DNA of 64,000 nt from Sporisorium sorghi (Eukaryota > Basidiomycota > Ustilaginomycetes > Ustilaginales > Ustilaginaceae), in assembly GCA_023212695.1 (NCBI GenBank), contig JALCCG010000017.1:1-64000 (forward strand), written 5' to 3'. Shown piece after piece: positions 9,490 through 20,085 of this stretch. How positions within the stretch are numbered: position 1 is the stretch's first letter; each line of letters begins with the position of its first letter. A model generated the notes under the pieces. That model made no database searches, was not told the DNA's origin, and saw only the letters and a program-made list of their open reading frames with translations. A program made the translations under genes and the position numbers.

Positions 9490-11160
9490 CTTGTCGAGAG
9501 GTGGGCTTTGGGAAGGAGAATGTGCGTTTCGATCGAGTTTTGCTCGGAGTGAGGTGCCAACGGTAAAAGCCAGAAGGAAGGCTAGCGAAGCTGTAAAGGC
9601 TTTTTGGATCAGCAGCTTGGAGAGGGGAAGTGATGGTGCGGAAGGAAGAGCGGCAGGGAACTCGAGATGACTTTGTCTTATATCAAGTGTTGGTCTGGTC
9701 GATGAGCTGGTTGGCCTTTGCTGTGAGCTGCAGCTCTCTCCCCAAATCTTCTGCCGACGTCTGACGCCGTGATGCTGTTGGCTGTGCTTCTCAGACCAAC
9801 ACAAATTAAAAATAATAATAAAAATCAAAAAATCCAAGAAGTCACATCTTTTGGACACCGAGCCAGGGAACCAAGAATGATAGAGGGCTGTCAGCGAGCG
9901 AGCGCATACTCTAGGGTCGGACTGCCTCCGTCTAGATTGGAATCTCCATTCCGTGTAAGAAAGAAGGAGTTGCTCGAAAGGAACTCTTCTCAACAGAGAT
10001 AGCAAATGGTGACCACTTTATCTCTTCACACGCGAGTCTTCTCATGCCAAAAATAAAGGGGGAAAAAAATAATAAAATAAAATAAAAAATCGGGATCGCC
10101 GTTGCCGAAACGGAGACTTCCGGAGCCTTCCGAGAAGCACACACACACAATTTCCCATCAAGTCACTGTGGCTGCATGTAACATTCTCGTCAAGTTACGC
10201 CGATAGATGCTTTGAATGATCACAAAGGCGCTCACTGTGAAAGTCGACGGGGACATTGAGCTGCTCGATGACTCGGAAGGATGCGGGCACAGCCGGCTTG
10301 CCGAGTCATTACGCGGGACGATCGCGATCAGCCAGCTGCGAAGCGACGTCAAAAGGGCGATAAGCGAGGATGCGGGGAACAAAACAGGAGCAGGATCGCC
10401 TTGGTGCAACTCATCATGGCAAGTGAATGCGAAGGATCGAGTAGCAACAGAGACGGGAGGGGCGCTTGAGGCTGGCCATGCAGATCAGCCAGGGTCACCA
10501 TCTGCATGCTGCTTGCGAGAAAACAAAATGCGGGGTAAAGCTCGAGGTCCGCTGCAACGCCATCCGCCAACCAAGGGAGGACGGGTGCCTACGTGCATCG
10601 AGTCGTCTGCTGCGAAGAAAAGCAGCGGGAAGATGTCATCTGGGCATCTAAGCGACCAAGCAGAATACTGCGTGAAAGGTCGGGTCGTGAAAAAATAGCC
10701 GGTCCCGAGCTCATGATCGTGCCTACTTGCTGCGTCCGCGTGGAAGTGCTTGTCTGCGAGCAACGTTGGCTGCAATCGGTGTGCCATGCTGCGGGGAAGT
10801 TCCAGATGGCGAATACGAGCAGTATGAGCTTGGCAAATCAGGGTGCGAGCGATGAAGAATGCTTGGATTAATGACTTTGACTATGAAGCTTCTAGTTGAA
10901 CGAGCCAGATGCATCCGTCGCGATCATGCCGAAGCGAAAGCACCTCCATCATCTCGATGAGGCCGCCGTCACGATCGCCCATTCGTCGTCAGCCCGATCG
11001 ATGTAGACCGATAACTATTTGCGGAATTCGGATTCCTCTGCTGCACGCGATTCGACCTGCAGCGAAGCATTGAGCTTTCTTCCTGTACAGTACCAGCAAG
11101 CTGTGACTCTTCACGTCAATCTTCGTCGGATCAATACGATTGTGAAGCACGCCAACGACG
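9490..11160. other. Intergenic, malic enzyme to TPR gene
   Basis: About 1.7 kb between divergent genes. It should hold the promoter of the cytosolic malic-enzyme form and that of the TPR gene. An AT-rich segment lies at about 10047-10090. A 160-codon frame at 10216-10698 has no recognisable domain and is not called. No RNA gene was recognised. Confidence 0.5.
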
Positions 11161-11888
11161 ATGACCAGCTTGGCAGAGGCGGCTGAGAGCCACGATGCTG
11201 TATCAGTCGGCACATCGAGCTCCGCATCGAACCAGAAAATGACGATCGATGAGCAGCTATCCAAAGCCGAAGAGCTCAAGTCGCTCGGCAACAAGGCGTA
11301 CGAGCAAGACGACGTGACAGAAGCGCTCAACAAGTGGCATCATGTAAGTGCGAGCTGATTGTCAAAGGCAGCCAAGCTCGGTTCAGACAGCTGATCTTCC
11401 ATCTCGCACCAACAGTCTCTGCTGTACTGCGCCGGCATCAATTCGTTTGCGACACTATATGGCGCACGCTCCACTGATGCAGAGAACGAGCGTGCTGCAG
11501 GGATCGCAAGCGCGGTCTACAACAACATGGCTGCATGCTATCTGCGCCAGAGCAAGTGGGAGAAAGCCATCTATGCGGCTACCAAGGCGTTGGCGCTCGC
11601 ACCAGAGAACCTCAAAGCACTGTATCGACGTGCCGAAGCGTACCTTGAGCTGGGTCGAAACCAGCTTGCAGCTAGAGATATCAATGTTGCGCTCGACTTG
11701 AGGCCAGAAGGTAAGCTTGAGACCCCCCACTAGCAGCCCCAATAAATGGATTGACTGACGACACTGCCATTTCTTCGCTATGGCGCATAGACCCTGTCAT
11801 TCGCAAGCTGGGAGAACGGCTGGTACAAGCATTCGAACGCGAAGAAGAACAGCGACAACTAGACAGAGCGTCCACCACCTCAACATGA
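11161..11888 (+). CDS. TTC9-like tetratricopeptide repeat protein (three exons)
   Basis: Exons 11161-11343, 11416-11710 and 11791-11888 join to a 191-residue protein. Both introns are canonical (CAT|GTAAGT ... AACAG, and GAAG|GTAAGC ... CATAG), 72 and 80 bp long, and the phases agree. The protein has a first TPR-like hairpin (AEELKSLGNKAYEQDDVTEA), then NNMAACYLRQSKWEKAI and NLKALYRRAEAYLELG, which are classic TPR helices, and ends in a charged helix. The arrangement resembles TTC9 and the TPR end of FKBP-type immunophilins, which bind Hsp90/Hsp70 tails or other partners. There is no immunophilin domain. A role as a co-chaperone-like adaptor is inferred only. Confidence 0.88.
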
Positions 11889-12516
11889 TGTTTTGAACCG
11901 CGAAATCTGACCATCATGCGAGCCGCAAGGTCAGTCTGCCTTGCTCTTTCAGAGAAGGTCGTTGCGCAAAGCACAAGCCTGTTGCCTGCGTGTTGGCCTT
12001 TGAGGGTGCAGAGCTCAAACCCCTCCAGGAGCGACCGACGAGGCCAACTTGGACAGCGCAGCGTGATTTCTCAACACATCTGCAGAGCACACGCGCGCTC
12101 CCACCTCCGTCACAAGTGTGACTTTAGCAAACGTGCATGTCTTCGACCCTACAAGATCACATCTGAGATGCAGCCCTTCAAAAAAGTTTCGTTCGGAAGC
12201 CAAGACTCATTTCGTGACAACAAGCCCTACAGTGGCTTCCGTGCTAAGCTAAGTTACGCCCTGCTTGAAAACCCACACCATTCCGACGGTTGTCGGTCGA
12301 TCCGATTGTCTCTCGCCACTACTGTAGTTAGCTTGGTGCGGGTTGTCCAGCTCCTATTCCAACTCAGCCTCTGTCCATCACTTTGACCAACCGAGATGTA
12401 CACACCTCTCACCTGAGAGCCTCTCCTTTCGCTCTGTGAGCACGCCCAGTCACCCCACCGATGCGAATCAGCAGGCTCAGTCTTAAAAGTCGACCCCTCT
12501 CATCGTCCACATCCAC
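11889..12516. other. Intergenic, TPR gene to large orphan
   Basis: 628 bp holding the 3' flank of the TPR gene and the upstream region of the 1474-aa gene. Nothing distinctive was seen. Confidence 0.45.
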
Positions 12517-15500
12517 ATGGATGGAGATCGAGCATCGGCGGCTCGCAAGCTGCCTCAAACAGCTGCCAACTTCTTCGTTGGCACCAGATCCAGAGTGCCT
12601 CGTCTCACGCTGGCTCAATCGTCTCACATCATCCCCATCCCACCGTCGCCGTCACCGGGTCTCAAGCCATCATCGCATGTGGTTCGCAGCAGGATGCGCG
12701 CTTCCCCCTTCCCCACCTCGCCAACCTCTTCCAAAGCTTCCAACTCTCCTAGGAACGTTTCCGCCAAAGGCACCAAGGTTGCAAACGCCGTCCATCTCTT
12801 TTCCGGTTTGACCGGCGAAGCAAGTTCATCGCCGCTCGACCCGCCGAATGCTGTTCAGACGCCACTGCATCTACAAGTTGAGGCGAGCGACTCGACACCC
12901 TCGCCCTCCGTCTCCGCATCAACAGAAGCCATAGTGCCGTCCCTCAACAGCATTTCTTCAGCGCCTGTCGACAGTCTCTCACTGAAGGAATCAGAGCCGC
13001 TTTTGTTCGAGCTCGAATCGCTGCCAAGAACACCCTCAACACAGCTCTCAGCCTCGGCGGAACACCCGTCGACTCAGCAAGAGTTGCGAACAACATGTGC
13101 ACTCTCACCAGACCTGTTTCAGAATCCGTCGATAGCAGCGGACCGCCAGGTTGCTGTCTCGCCTGCCACAGAGAGTCGCCCGGCTGCTGGCCATCCTGCC
13201 GCCTCTGCAGAGACCTCTATGGACTCTGATCCGTTCGCACTGTCTTCGGCTCTATCAACATCGCAAGACATCCTCCAACATCATGTCGATGCGGAGCTCG
13301 AATCACCACCTCTGCCGCCCAATTCCATCGTACCGCCATCTCATCGCGAGCGACTCTCGTTACTCGACATGCCTCCTATCCAGCTCGCAGCGTCACCCAA
13401 GGACTGCATTCAGGCGCTCAAGTTGCCGCATCGCGCTTCAGCTCACATCAACAAGGCAGAAGCCGAAACGGCAGAGGGCACCTTCGATGCCGGGTCTTCG
13501 CTGCCGAGATTCAACGAAGCCATCTTCTCCCAGAAAAGTCCTCTTCGATCTGCCTCGGATCGGCAGTCACCACAAGAAATCCTGAGCAATCTGTCACCTG
13601 AGGAGGTGGTCGAAACAGCAGCTCTCGTTCCTAAGTCGGCTTTCTCGGACGCCACGGCTCCGTCTTCCTCCTCTGCTCATCGAAGGGCGCCAGTGGACCA
13701 CTTGAACGTCGACCTATCTCAGCGTCAGAACGATACAACCAGTCGAAACTTACCGTCGTGGGACAGCCCGAGCTCAGGATCGTCGAAGCACGCTGCTCCA
13801 CCGCTTGCAGGGCATGTATCAGGACATCTCTCGTCTTTGACAGACGCACGGTCCATCTCGCACTCGTCACCGGACAGGCCGAGAGACACGAGCCAAGTCA
13901 CTGCACCCGCTTCCCCTCCGCATCCGCACGGCTCTGTGGATCAGCATGGCCAACTCAGTCGGGGTGGGATTGGGCGTTCGATACAAGGACACTCCATTCG
14001 TGAGGGCCACTCCAAATCGAGCAAAAGCGGATCGAGTGGTGAAGTCACAGGCGAACTCAAGCAGAAAGACGATAGCAACCGCAAGGAGGTATCAAGCTCC
14101 GCGAGCAGAGGACTTCCGTCCCTGTCTACTGCCGAGACAACTCAGTACCACGCCTCATCAAGACCAGAAGATGGCAAGGATACGAAGACTCCGCCGATCG
14201 CACACGAAAACCAGCACTCCGCCAAATCAGTCCGAGTGGATGAAACGCTGCCGGAGCACCGCTTCGTTGTCGACTCGAACCCTGCTCACGGAGACTTGGT
14301 GCAGCACGGACGCAGTGAGCATCTCACTTCGCTCCTTGATCCACAATCGGCGGCAGATGATGAGGTGCTGCTCGACTTGATCGACATGGCCGCCATGCCC
14401 GTCGCTATCACGGAAGACGCAAACTTGAAAGACTCGCTCTTGGAACGTACTGCATCTTGGATCAAGTCCACATTCAGCGAGCGCGAGTCAGTCACAACAG
14501 AGCCTTTCATCTCTGATCAAGACAGATTCCACCCACGTTCAGTGGTGAACGACAATCAGACAGACGCACTGGTAGGGACAGCTTCGTCTGTATCTAGGCT
14601 CAAGCAATGCTCTCCGACTCCTGAGCCACCGCGTCCTCACAATCTGGACGACTCGCCGTCAAGGTCCAGAGCCAAAGCTGATCAGATCGATCTCCGAAAG
14701 CAGCGCCATGTACCTGTCGCAGACGCTGGAACAGCAACCGGTCGCACTCTAGCTACGATCCGCAGCTACGAAAACAGGTCAGACGAGCACAATCCCATCA
14801 AAGACCGGAAGGCAGAGCCAGTGAGACGCAAGATCGTTCGATCCTACTCGCAGCGTGATGGGCAGGACCAGCACACAATCAAAGGCACCAAACGGATACC
14901 CGGTCGTCTCAAGATCCCGCAACGCCAGCCCGAGAGCTCGGCAGCGCCACGCCGAGGTAGTTTGGAGCTGCTCTCCGTACGCAGGGCTCAGCTTTCGAGC
15001 GCAAAAGAGAAAGCAGACTCGCCTCAACTCGAGACAAGACGTTCCTTTGAGGGCTTTGGGAGCGCACGAGCTGGCAACTTCAATGACGTGTTGCGCTCCT
15101 GGTCGCGCAGCAAGGATGCGGAACCAAGTCAGCCCACACCCCTCGGCCTAGCAAAGCATCGCGTTTCTGGGATGGTCAAGGACTGGGACGATGGAGCTGC
15201 GTCGAGCGAAGATGACGAAGTTGCTGCCGTCTCTACGTGCCGCCGCATGACGCTCAGACGGATGTCGGACTTTTCCGTGTTCAGCACCCCTCGTCGTGAT
15301 CGACGCCCGCTTCCGGGAAAGTTGTTGCGAGCAGATAGTGACAGTGTTGCCGTTCAGCCTGCCCCTGGTGTTTCAAGACCCCTGATGCGGCTCCGACCTG
15401 GGCCAGAGCCTGTTCAAGCAAACATTGTCAGGGCTCCCGGCGGTCGGCTCGTCCATCAGCGACAAAGTCTCGAGAAGCAGCCGGAACACGCTTTGTCGCC

Positions 15501-16941
15501 GCCTCGCAGGCGACTTCGTAATCTCGCTTCTCATCTCACGGACTCGAAAAGCTCAGGAATAGCAGGCCTGGGTCTCCGGTCGACGGTAGCTCGTAGAGCC
15601 CAGGCGCCGCTGATCGAGCCAAGGCTTTCGTTATCAGAAGTCGATGCAGATGAGCCTCTAGAAATCTTGCGTGCTCAAGACAGGATTCGTCCAAGCTCAG
15701 TGTCCCACCAGGTGCAGGCAGCTCCGACCATTCGAATGCAGTCTATCAACTCGACAGCGCAGCATGCACAAGCTTCTGCACAATCTACTCCGTTGAGGCG
15801 TTTCAAGCTGCACGGTGATTCGGCTGCCGACACTGCAAGAAGAAGGGAAGTCAGCGTCACCACTTCGCCGCTCTCGGTCGTGTCGGAGATCTGGACCCCG
15901 AACGCCAGCAATCCCACCGGCTCGGTCTTGACAGAAGCAACGAGCGTCACCACAAATTCCGGGCTGCGACCACTTTTGACTGCCAGGGCTCGCTCGAGAA
16001 GCCAGACTGTTGCCGCTCCGAATGGAGCTCGTGACGTGGATGGGATGCGGCTAGACATCTCTGCGGAGTCACCTACGAGCTCCCATCTTCAGCCGCGCAG
16101 TCAGTCTGGTCGGTACGCGTTCCAAGGCGAGAACAGGAGCAGAAGTCCCGAGGCACATGCGCGTGCGTCACAAACGCACCCAGGACTTCGCAAACAGCGA
16201 GTTCAATCCGGAGCACCAGCTCACCGGACTGGAGTCCCACAGCATTCGCGCTTGGACACCCTATATTCGCACCTGGACATCGAACGTGAGGCGACGGCGC
16301 CTGATCGTGGCTCTAGCGTTCGTTTGCCCAGCTTCGAGATCAGCTTCGAAGTCACGGAGCCGAAAGTGGCGCCTCACGTGCAGGAAGGCACCCTGATGGA
16401 GTTTGGTGTTCGTATCCACTTCAGGCCAAGCGCGACCGAGCAGTCCAGCGGCTCATGGGAGTTGAAGCCTCCAGCGCCGTTTGCTCGATCTGGGGCATCA
16501 TCCCACCGGAGCAGCGCGTCGATCCACCCGTTGCAGTACGAGTACAATCGCTTAAGCCAGCACGACATGAGCAGAGTTCAGCGAGAAGCTCAAGAACATC
16601 TTTCTCGCACACTGGCATCGCCTGATCAGCGTCAACGGCGGCTGCACCTGCGAGAAAGTTTTCTGCTGTCGCCCTTTTCCGACCATCGAGAGCTAGATCG
16701 CAGCTCGTCCAGGACAGATAGTGGGTTGCTTACCAGCTCGAAGCGTCCTGTGCACCGAGAGATCCGGTTGACTCGAGAGCGAGAACTCTCACCCTCAGCT
16801 GCTCCATCTAGTGTTGTTTCCGTTAGTCGAGGCGCGTCGATGGTGCGAACATCTTCGGCCAACCTGGCATCTCCACTCCCTTATATCAAGCGTGCACCGC
16901 CTCGAACGGCCACGCTATCCTCTGTCATCACGCAATCTTAG
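12517..16941 (+). CDS. Unrecognised 1474-aa disordered protein
   Basis: One uninterrupted frame, very rich in Ser, Pro, Arg and Gln, with no catalytic motif, signal peptide or membrane span that I can recognise. A slightly more ordered, charged piece lies around residues 880-940 (VSGMVKDWDDGAASSEDDE followed by RRMTLRRMSDFSVFSTPRR). A second one near 1268-1320 (LPSFEISFEVTEPKV then FGVRIHF) looks beta-rich. Many S-P and R-x-x-S sites suggest phosphorylation, as in cell-cycle, polarity or septation scaffolds, but no family can be named. The length of the open frame makes it clearly coding. Confidence 0.8.
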   Translation: MDGDRASAARKLPQTAANFFVGTRSRVPRLTLAQSSHIIPIPPSPSPGLKPSSHVVRSRMRASPFPTSPTSSKASNSPRNVSAKGTKVANAVHLFSGLTGEASSSPLDPPNAVQTPLHLQVEASDSTPSPSVSASTEAIVPSLNSISSAPVDSLSLKESEPLLFELESLPRTPSTQLSASAEHPSTQQELRTTCALSPDLFQNPSIAADRQVAVSPATESRPAAGHPAASAETSMDSDPFALSSALSTSQDILQHHVDAELESPPLPPNSIVPPSHRERLSLLDMPPIQLAASPKDCIQALKLPHRASAHINKAEAETAEGTFDAGSSLPRFNEAIFSQKSPLRSASDRQSPQEILSNLSPEEVVETAALVPKSAFSDATAPSSSSAHRRAPVDHLNVDLSQRQNDTTSRNLPSWDSPSSGSSKHAAPPLAGHVSGHLSSLTDARSISHSSPDRPRDTSQVTAPASPPHPHGSVDQHGQLSRGGIGRSIQGHSIREGHSKSSKSGSSGEVTGELKQKDDSNRKEVSSSASRGLPSLSTAETTQYHASSRPEDGKDTKTPPIAHENQHSAKSVRVDETLPEHRFVVDSNPAHGDLVQHGRSEHLTSLLDPQSAADDEVLLDLIDMAAMPVAITEDANLKDSLLERTASWIKSTFSERESVTTEPFISDQDRFHPRSVVNDNQTDALVGTASSVSRLKQCSPTPEPPRPHNLDDSPSRSRAKADQIDLRKQRHVPVADAGTATGRTLATIRSYENRSDEHNPIKDRKAEPVRRKIVRSYSQRDGQDQHTIKGTKRIPGRLKIPQRQPESSAAPRRGSLELLSVRRAQLSSAKEKADSPQLETRRSFEGFGSARAGNFNDVLRSWSRSKDAEPSQPTPLGLAKHRVSGMVKDWDDGAASSEDDEVAAVSTCRRMTLRRMSDFSVFSTPRRDRRPLPGKLLRADSDSVAVQPAPGVSRPLMRLRPGPEPVQANIVRAPGGRLVHQRQSLEKQPEHALSPPRRRLRNLASHLTDSKSSGIAGLGLRSTVARRAQAPLIEPRLSLSEVDADEPLEILRAQDRIRPSSVSHQVQAAPTIRMQSINSTAQHAQASAQSTPLRRFKLHGDSAADTARRREVSVTTSPLSVVSEIWTPNASNPTGSVLTEATSVTTNSGLRPLLTARARSRSQTVAAPNGARDVDGMRLDISAESPTSSHLQPRSQSGRYAFQGENRSRSPEAHARASQTHPGLRKQRVQSGAPAHRTGVPQHSRLDTLYSHLDIEREATAPDRGSSVRLPSFEISFEVTEPKVAPHVQEGTLMEFGVRIHFRPSATEQSSGSWELKPPAPFARSGASSHRSSASIHPLQYEYNRLSQHDMSRVQREAQEHLSRTLASPDQRQRRLHLRESFLLSPFSDHRELDRSSSRTDSGLLTSSKRPVHREIRLTRERELSPSAAPSSVVSVSRGASMVRTSSANLASPLPYIKRAPPRTATLSSVITQS

Positions 16942-17241
16942 AAAGAGAGCCGGCTTTCTTGTCCTTTGTTCAATGTGTGGGTCTTGATAGCGTCGGCCAG
17001 AATGCGTGTCGATCTTGTGAGTGTGCAGGGGCCCAAGTGTGTTCGTGAAAGGAAATTTCTCGACAGGCGCAACGCGCACCATGTCCGACTTTCTATCAGA
17101 GACAGCATCGCAAAAGACGTCGTCTCAAAAGCATTGCTCGTCTCAATCACAGTCACAATGTCCGTGCTTCAACAAGATGTTCAAGACTGAATTGAGATTA
17201 CAGAGGGTGGAAACATTCCAAAATTGAGATGCGGTACAAAA
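16942..17241. other. Convergent intergenic, orphan to catalase
   Basis: About 300 bp between converging genes; it should contain both 3' ends. No other feature was seen. Confidence 0.45.
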
Positions 17242-18945
17242 CTAGTGCACAGAACCGTTGGTGTTGCTGCCGTTCACAAGCGCGTGCTCGTTAGAGCTCA
17301 AGCCGTAAACAGGTTCGCGCACCTTGTGCTTGTGATCCGCGCGGGTCCACTGCGTCGCCTCGTGTGCATCCTGTCCAAGCTTGCGGCCCAAAAAGTTGTG
17401 GCTGCCATTGAAGCCGGCCTGCGTGAGGTCCGTCGGGTACTTGCCCTTCAACCCAAGCGGCTCTGCGATCTTCTCGGCCAACTCGGCGTCCACCTGGTGC
17501 CACACACTAATCGCGCGCTTAAGCACCTCCTTGTCCGGGCACGTCGACATGTGTCCCGAGATATTCCCGATCGTCTGCTTCCTGTCCTCTTCCGAAAACA
17601 CCTTCGTCCACATCGCCCGGGGCTGCACGAAATCCTCCTCCTGCACGCCGCTCAAAAACGCGATCGCGTTGCCCTCGTAGTCGCCGTGGATGCGATCGAT
17701 ATCGACCTGCCGAGCACGGAATTCGGGAGGGGCGATGGACGAGATGTAGTTCGGACGTGCGCCCTGGTTGTAGAACGCCATGCTGCCATCGCGCTGGAAG
17801 TTGGTGGGTTTGTGCTTCGGATGGGCTTGGTTGACGGGCAGCTGCTGGTAGTTGACGCCGATGCGGTGGCGGTGCGCATCGGGGTAGCTGAACAAGCGGG
17901 ACTGGAGCACGGGGTCGTTGGACGGCTCGATACCCGGAATGAGGTGCGCGGGGTTAAACGCGATCTGCTCGATCTCGGCAAAGTAGTTGGCGACATTCCG
18001 GTTGAGCTCGATCTCGCCCAGCGGCTGCAGCGGGAACTTGTCCCTCGGCCAGACCTTGGTAAGATCGTTCACGTTGACGCCCGAACGCGGCGCCTCCTCC
18101 GCCTCCATGATCTGATACTTGACGTCCCACTTGGGAAACTCGCCGCGCTCAATCGCCTCGAACAGATCCTTCTGGTGCGCATCGGGCGACTGCGCCGCCG
18201 CCTCGTCATTCGTCAAATTCTTCGTGCCCTGCTGCGACAGCACGTGGATCTGCACGTATCGCCACTTGCCCTCCTTGTTGACAAACTTAAACGTGTGCCC
18301 CGAATAGCCCTGCATGTGCCTCCAGCTGGCCGGGATGCCGCGCGGACCCATGAGGTACAGGAACTGATGCACCGACTCTGGGTTGTTGCCCATGTAGTCC
18401 CAGTAGTGGATCGAGTTGTCGGCATGCGTCAGGTGCGTCTGCGGATCGCGCTTCTGCGTGTGGATGAAGTGCGGGAACTTTGCAGGATCCCTAAGGAAGA
18501 AGACGGGCGTGTTGTTCATGACGAGATCCCAATTTCCGTCATCTGTGCGGAACTTGATGGAGAAGCCGCGGGGATCGCGAGCGCAATCAGGCGAGCCGGA
18601 CTCGCCACCAACGGTCGAGAAACGGACCGAAATGGGACACTCGGTCTGCGTTCCGAACAGCTTGTTCAGACACAGGTCCGGGATCGGGTGCGTGGTGCGG
18701 TACACGCCGTGCGCGCCGCCGCCCTTGGCGTGCACCACTCGTTCGGGGATGCGCTCCCGGTCGAAGTGAGAGAGCACGTCGATCAGGTGGAAGTCCTGCA
18801 GCAGGAGCGGGCCCTCGCGCCCCACACGCTGCGCCTCGTAGGCGTGTGGGATAGGAATGCCGTTCGATGTGGAGTAGACGCCGGGCGCATCGTCGGTGTC
18901 CTCCTGGAACGAGCGCACGGGGAGGCCTGAGGTGGTTGATGACAT
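17242..18945 (-). CDS. Catalase (clade of monofunctional heme catalases)
   Basis: 567-residue single-exon catalase that breaks down H2O2 to water and oxygen. The active-site His lies in ERVVHAKGGGAHGVY (near residue 70), the distal Asn in DLVMNNTPVFFLRDP, and the proximal heme-ligand Tyr in RLFSYPDAHRHRIGVN near residue 345. The length fits small-subunit catalases plus a short tail. There is no signal peptide. The C-terminus (GSVH) is not a peroxisomal PTS1, and the 3' sequence does not add one by read-through, so a cytosolic enzyme is most likely. The ATG at 18945 gives the usual short N-arm. A G14 run lies just upstream in the leader. Antioxidant defence is the expected role. Confidence 0.97.
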   Translation of the reverse strand: MSSTTSGLPVRSFQEDTDDAPGVYSTSNGIPIPHAYEAQRVGREGPLLLQDFHLIDVLSHFDRERIPERVVHAKGGGAHGVYRTTHPIPDLCLNKLFGTQTECPISVRFSTVGGESGSPDCARDPRGFSIKFRTDDGNWDLVMNNTPVFFLRDPAKFPHFIHTQKRDPQTHLTHADNSIHYWDYMGNNPESVHQFLYLMGPRGIPASWRHMQGYSGHTFKFVNKEGKWRYVQIHVLSQQGTKNLTNDEAAAQSPDAHQKDLFEAIERGEFPKWDVKYQIMEAEEAPRSGVNVNDLTKVWPRDKFPLQPLGEIELNRNVANYFAEIEQIAFNPAHLIPGIEPSNDPVLQSRLFSYPDAHRHRIGVNYQQLPVNQAHPKHKPTNFQRDGSMAFYNQGARPNYISSIAPPEFRARQVDIDRIHGDYEGNAIAFLSGVQEEDFVQPRAMWTKVFSEEDRKQTIGNISGHMSTCPDKEVLKRAISVWHQVDAELAEKIAEPLGLKGKYPTDLTQAGFNGSHNFLGRKLGQDAHEATQWTRADHKHKVREPVYGLSSNEHALVNGSNTNGSVH

Positions 18946-18977
18946 GATGAGAAGAGAGATGTAAAAATATGTGTTTG

Positions 18978-18991
18978 GGGGGGGGGGGGGG
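18978..18991. repeat. G14 homopolymer in the catalase leader
   Basis: An uninterrupted G run (C run on the coding strand) about 33 bp upstream of the catalase ATG. It may affect leader structure, or its length may be a sequencing artefact. Confidence 0.75.
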
Positions 18992-19943
18992 AGAGGTGGG
19001 AAGGAAGACGTCGAAGCCAGCTCATTCCTTTATGTATGGCTGGGGTCTGTGTCGGACTATAGGGCTTCTCGAATAGCAACAACAGAAGCTCAAGTGGCAA
19101 GGTGCTGAGCAGGAGGGCGGCAGCAGAACACTGTAGCGTGACACTCAGCCTCGCAGCCTCGCTTTCTGTCCACTGAGCAGCACAGGGCGGGTAGAACACG
19201 GAGCAGCCGTCTCACACTATCTCAAGCCTGACATGCAGTCTCAGCTGACAAGCGCCAACGGAGAGCTGCTGACTGACCAAGACCCCGACGCATCATCGAT
19301 TGCTCACCGCGTCCTTGGCGCCGCCGCTCGAATGAGGTTCGCGCAATTGGACATGCGCTTTTACGCCTTCGGATTTTCTTGCCACGTCTGGCTGGACACT
19401 GCTCTAGTGCCTCGAATGAAAAGATGACACACACAAGGCTTTTCAGCTGCAGGGTCCCTCAGCGCGCTGTCTGCCGCTCGTCATCCTGCGCGCGGATCGA
19501 GGATGCAGCCATGACTCAGTCGCCTCCTGCTGCTAATCCCCGCGCTTCTCCAAGCCCAGCCTGGATCGCCAAGAGTGAACCGATCCGCTGTCCACACGGT
19601 CCGCGCGAGATTTCAAAGCAAAGAGAAAGCTTTTTATTTTCGGTCTTCCAGACGTCGTAAGCGCCCACCACCTTTCGGATGTCGATTCCACCGCTCATTG
19701 ACATGACGCAATTCGCGCGCAAGAACCTCGCCCACGGTGTTCGACGCTCAAGCGCTGGAAAATGCAGGGTGCGAAGCCCGAATCTTTCGCTTCGCCCGCA
19801 GTCGATGCCGTGTTTTCCGCCTGCTCGGATCGGAATCTCGTGCCGAACATCACACGCAACGCCACCGTAAACAGGATACAACAGAGCGCCGGCCCTGTGA
19901 CTGAGAGCGAGAAAAAGTAGTGGTGACATGGAGAACGGGAGAG

Positions 19944-19978
<35 letters not shown>

Positions 19979-20085
19979 ATCGGAGATACTGCACTCTACC
20001 TCTTGTGCAGTCGTGTGTATGTCGAAGCTGTATGAAGAACGAGCCATGAGTGCTGTAGTGATTTGTGCGAGTCGCAGCTAGACAC
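18992..20085. other. Intergenic, catalase to phosphatase
   Basis: About 1.1 kb. It holds the catalase promoter and the 3' flank of the phosphatase gene, with an A31 run at 19944-19974. The 154- and 170-codon frames across the A run are repeat artefacts. No gene is called. Confidence 0.5.
19944..19974. repeat. A31 homopolymer
   Basis: Uninterrupted run of 31 A about 110 bp 3' of the phosphatase stop codon on the minus strand, where it reads as T. Confidence 0.85.

Noticed and set aside
10216..10698. 160-codon plus-strand ORF
   Set aside because: No domain, ordinary random-frame composition, no supporting splice or promoter signals.
17200..17241. Peroxisomal targeting of catalase by stop read-through
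   Set aside because: Codons after the TAG do not lead to an SKL-type end before the next stop.
17224..18930. 568-codon plus-strand ORF opposite catalase
   Set aside because: It is the antisense shadow of a codon-biased catalase gene; the minus frame has all catalytic motifs.
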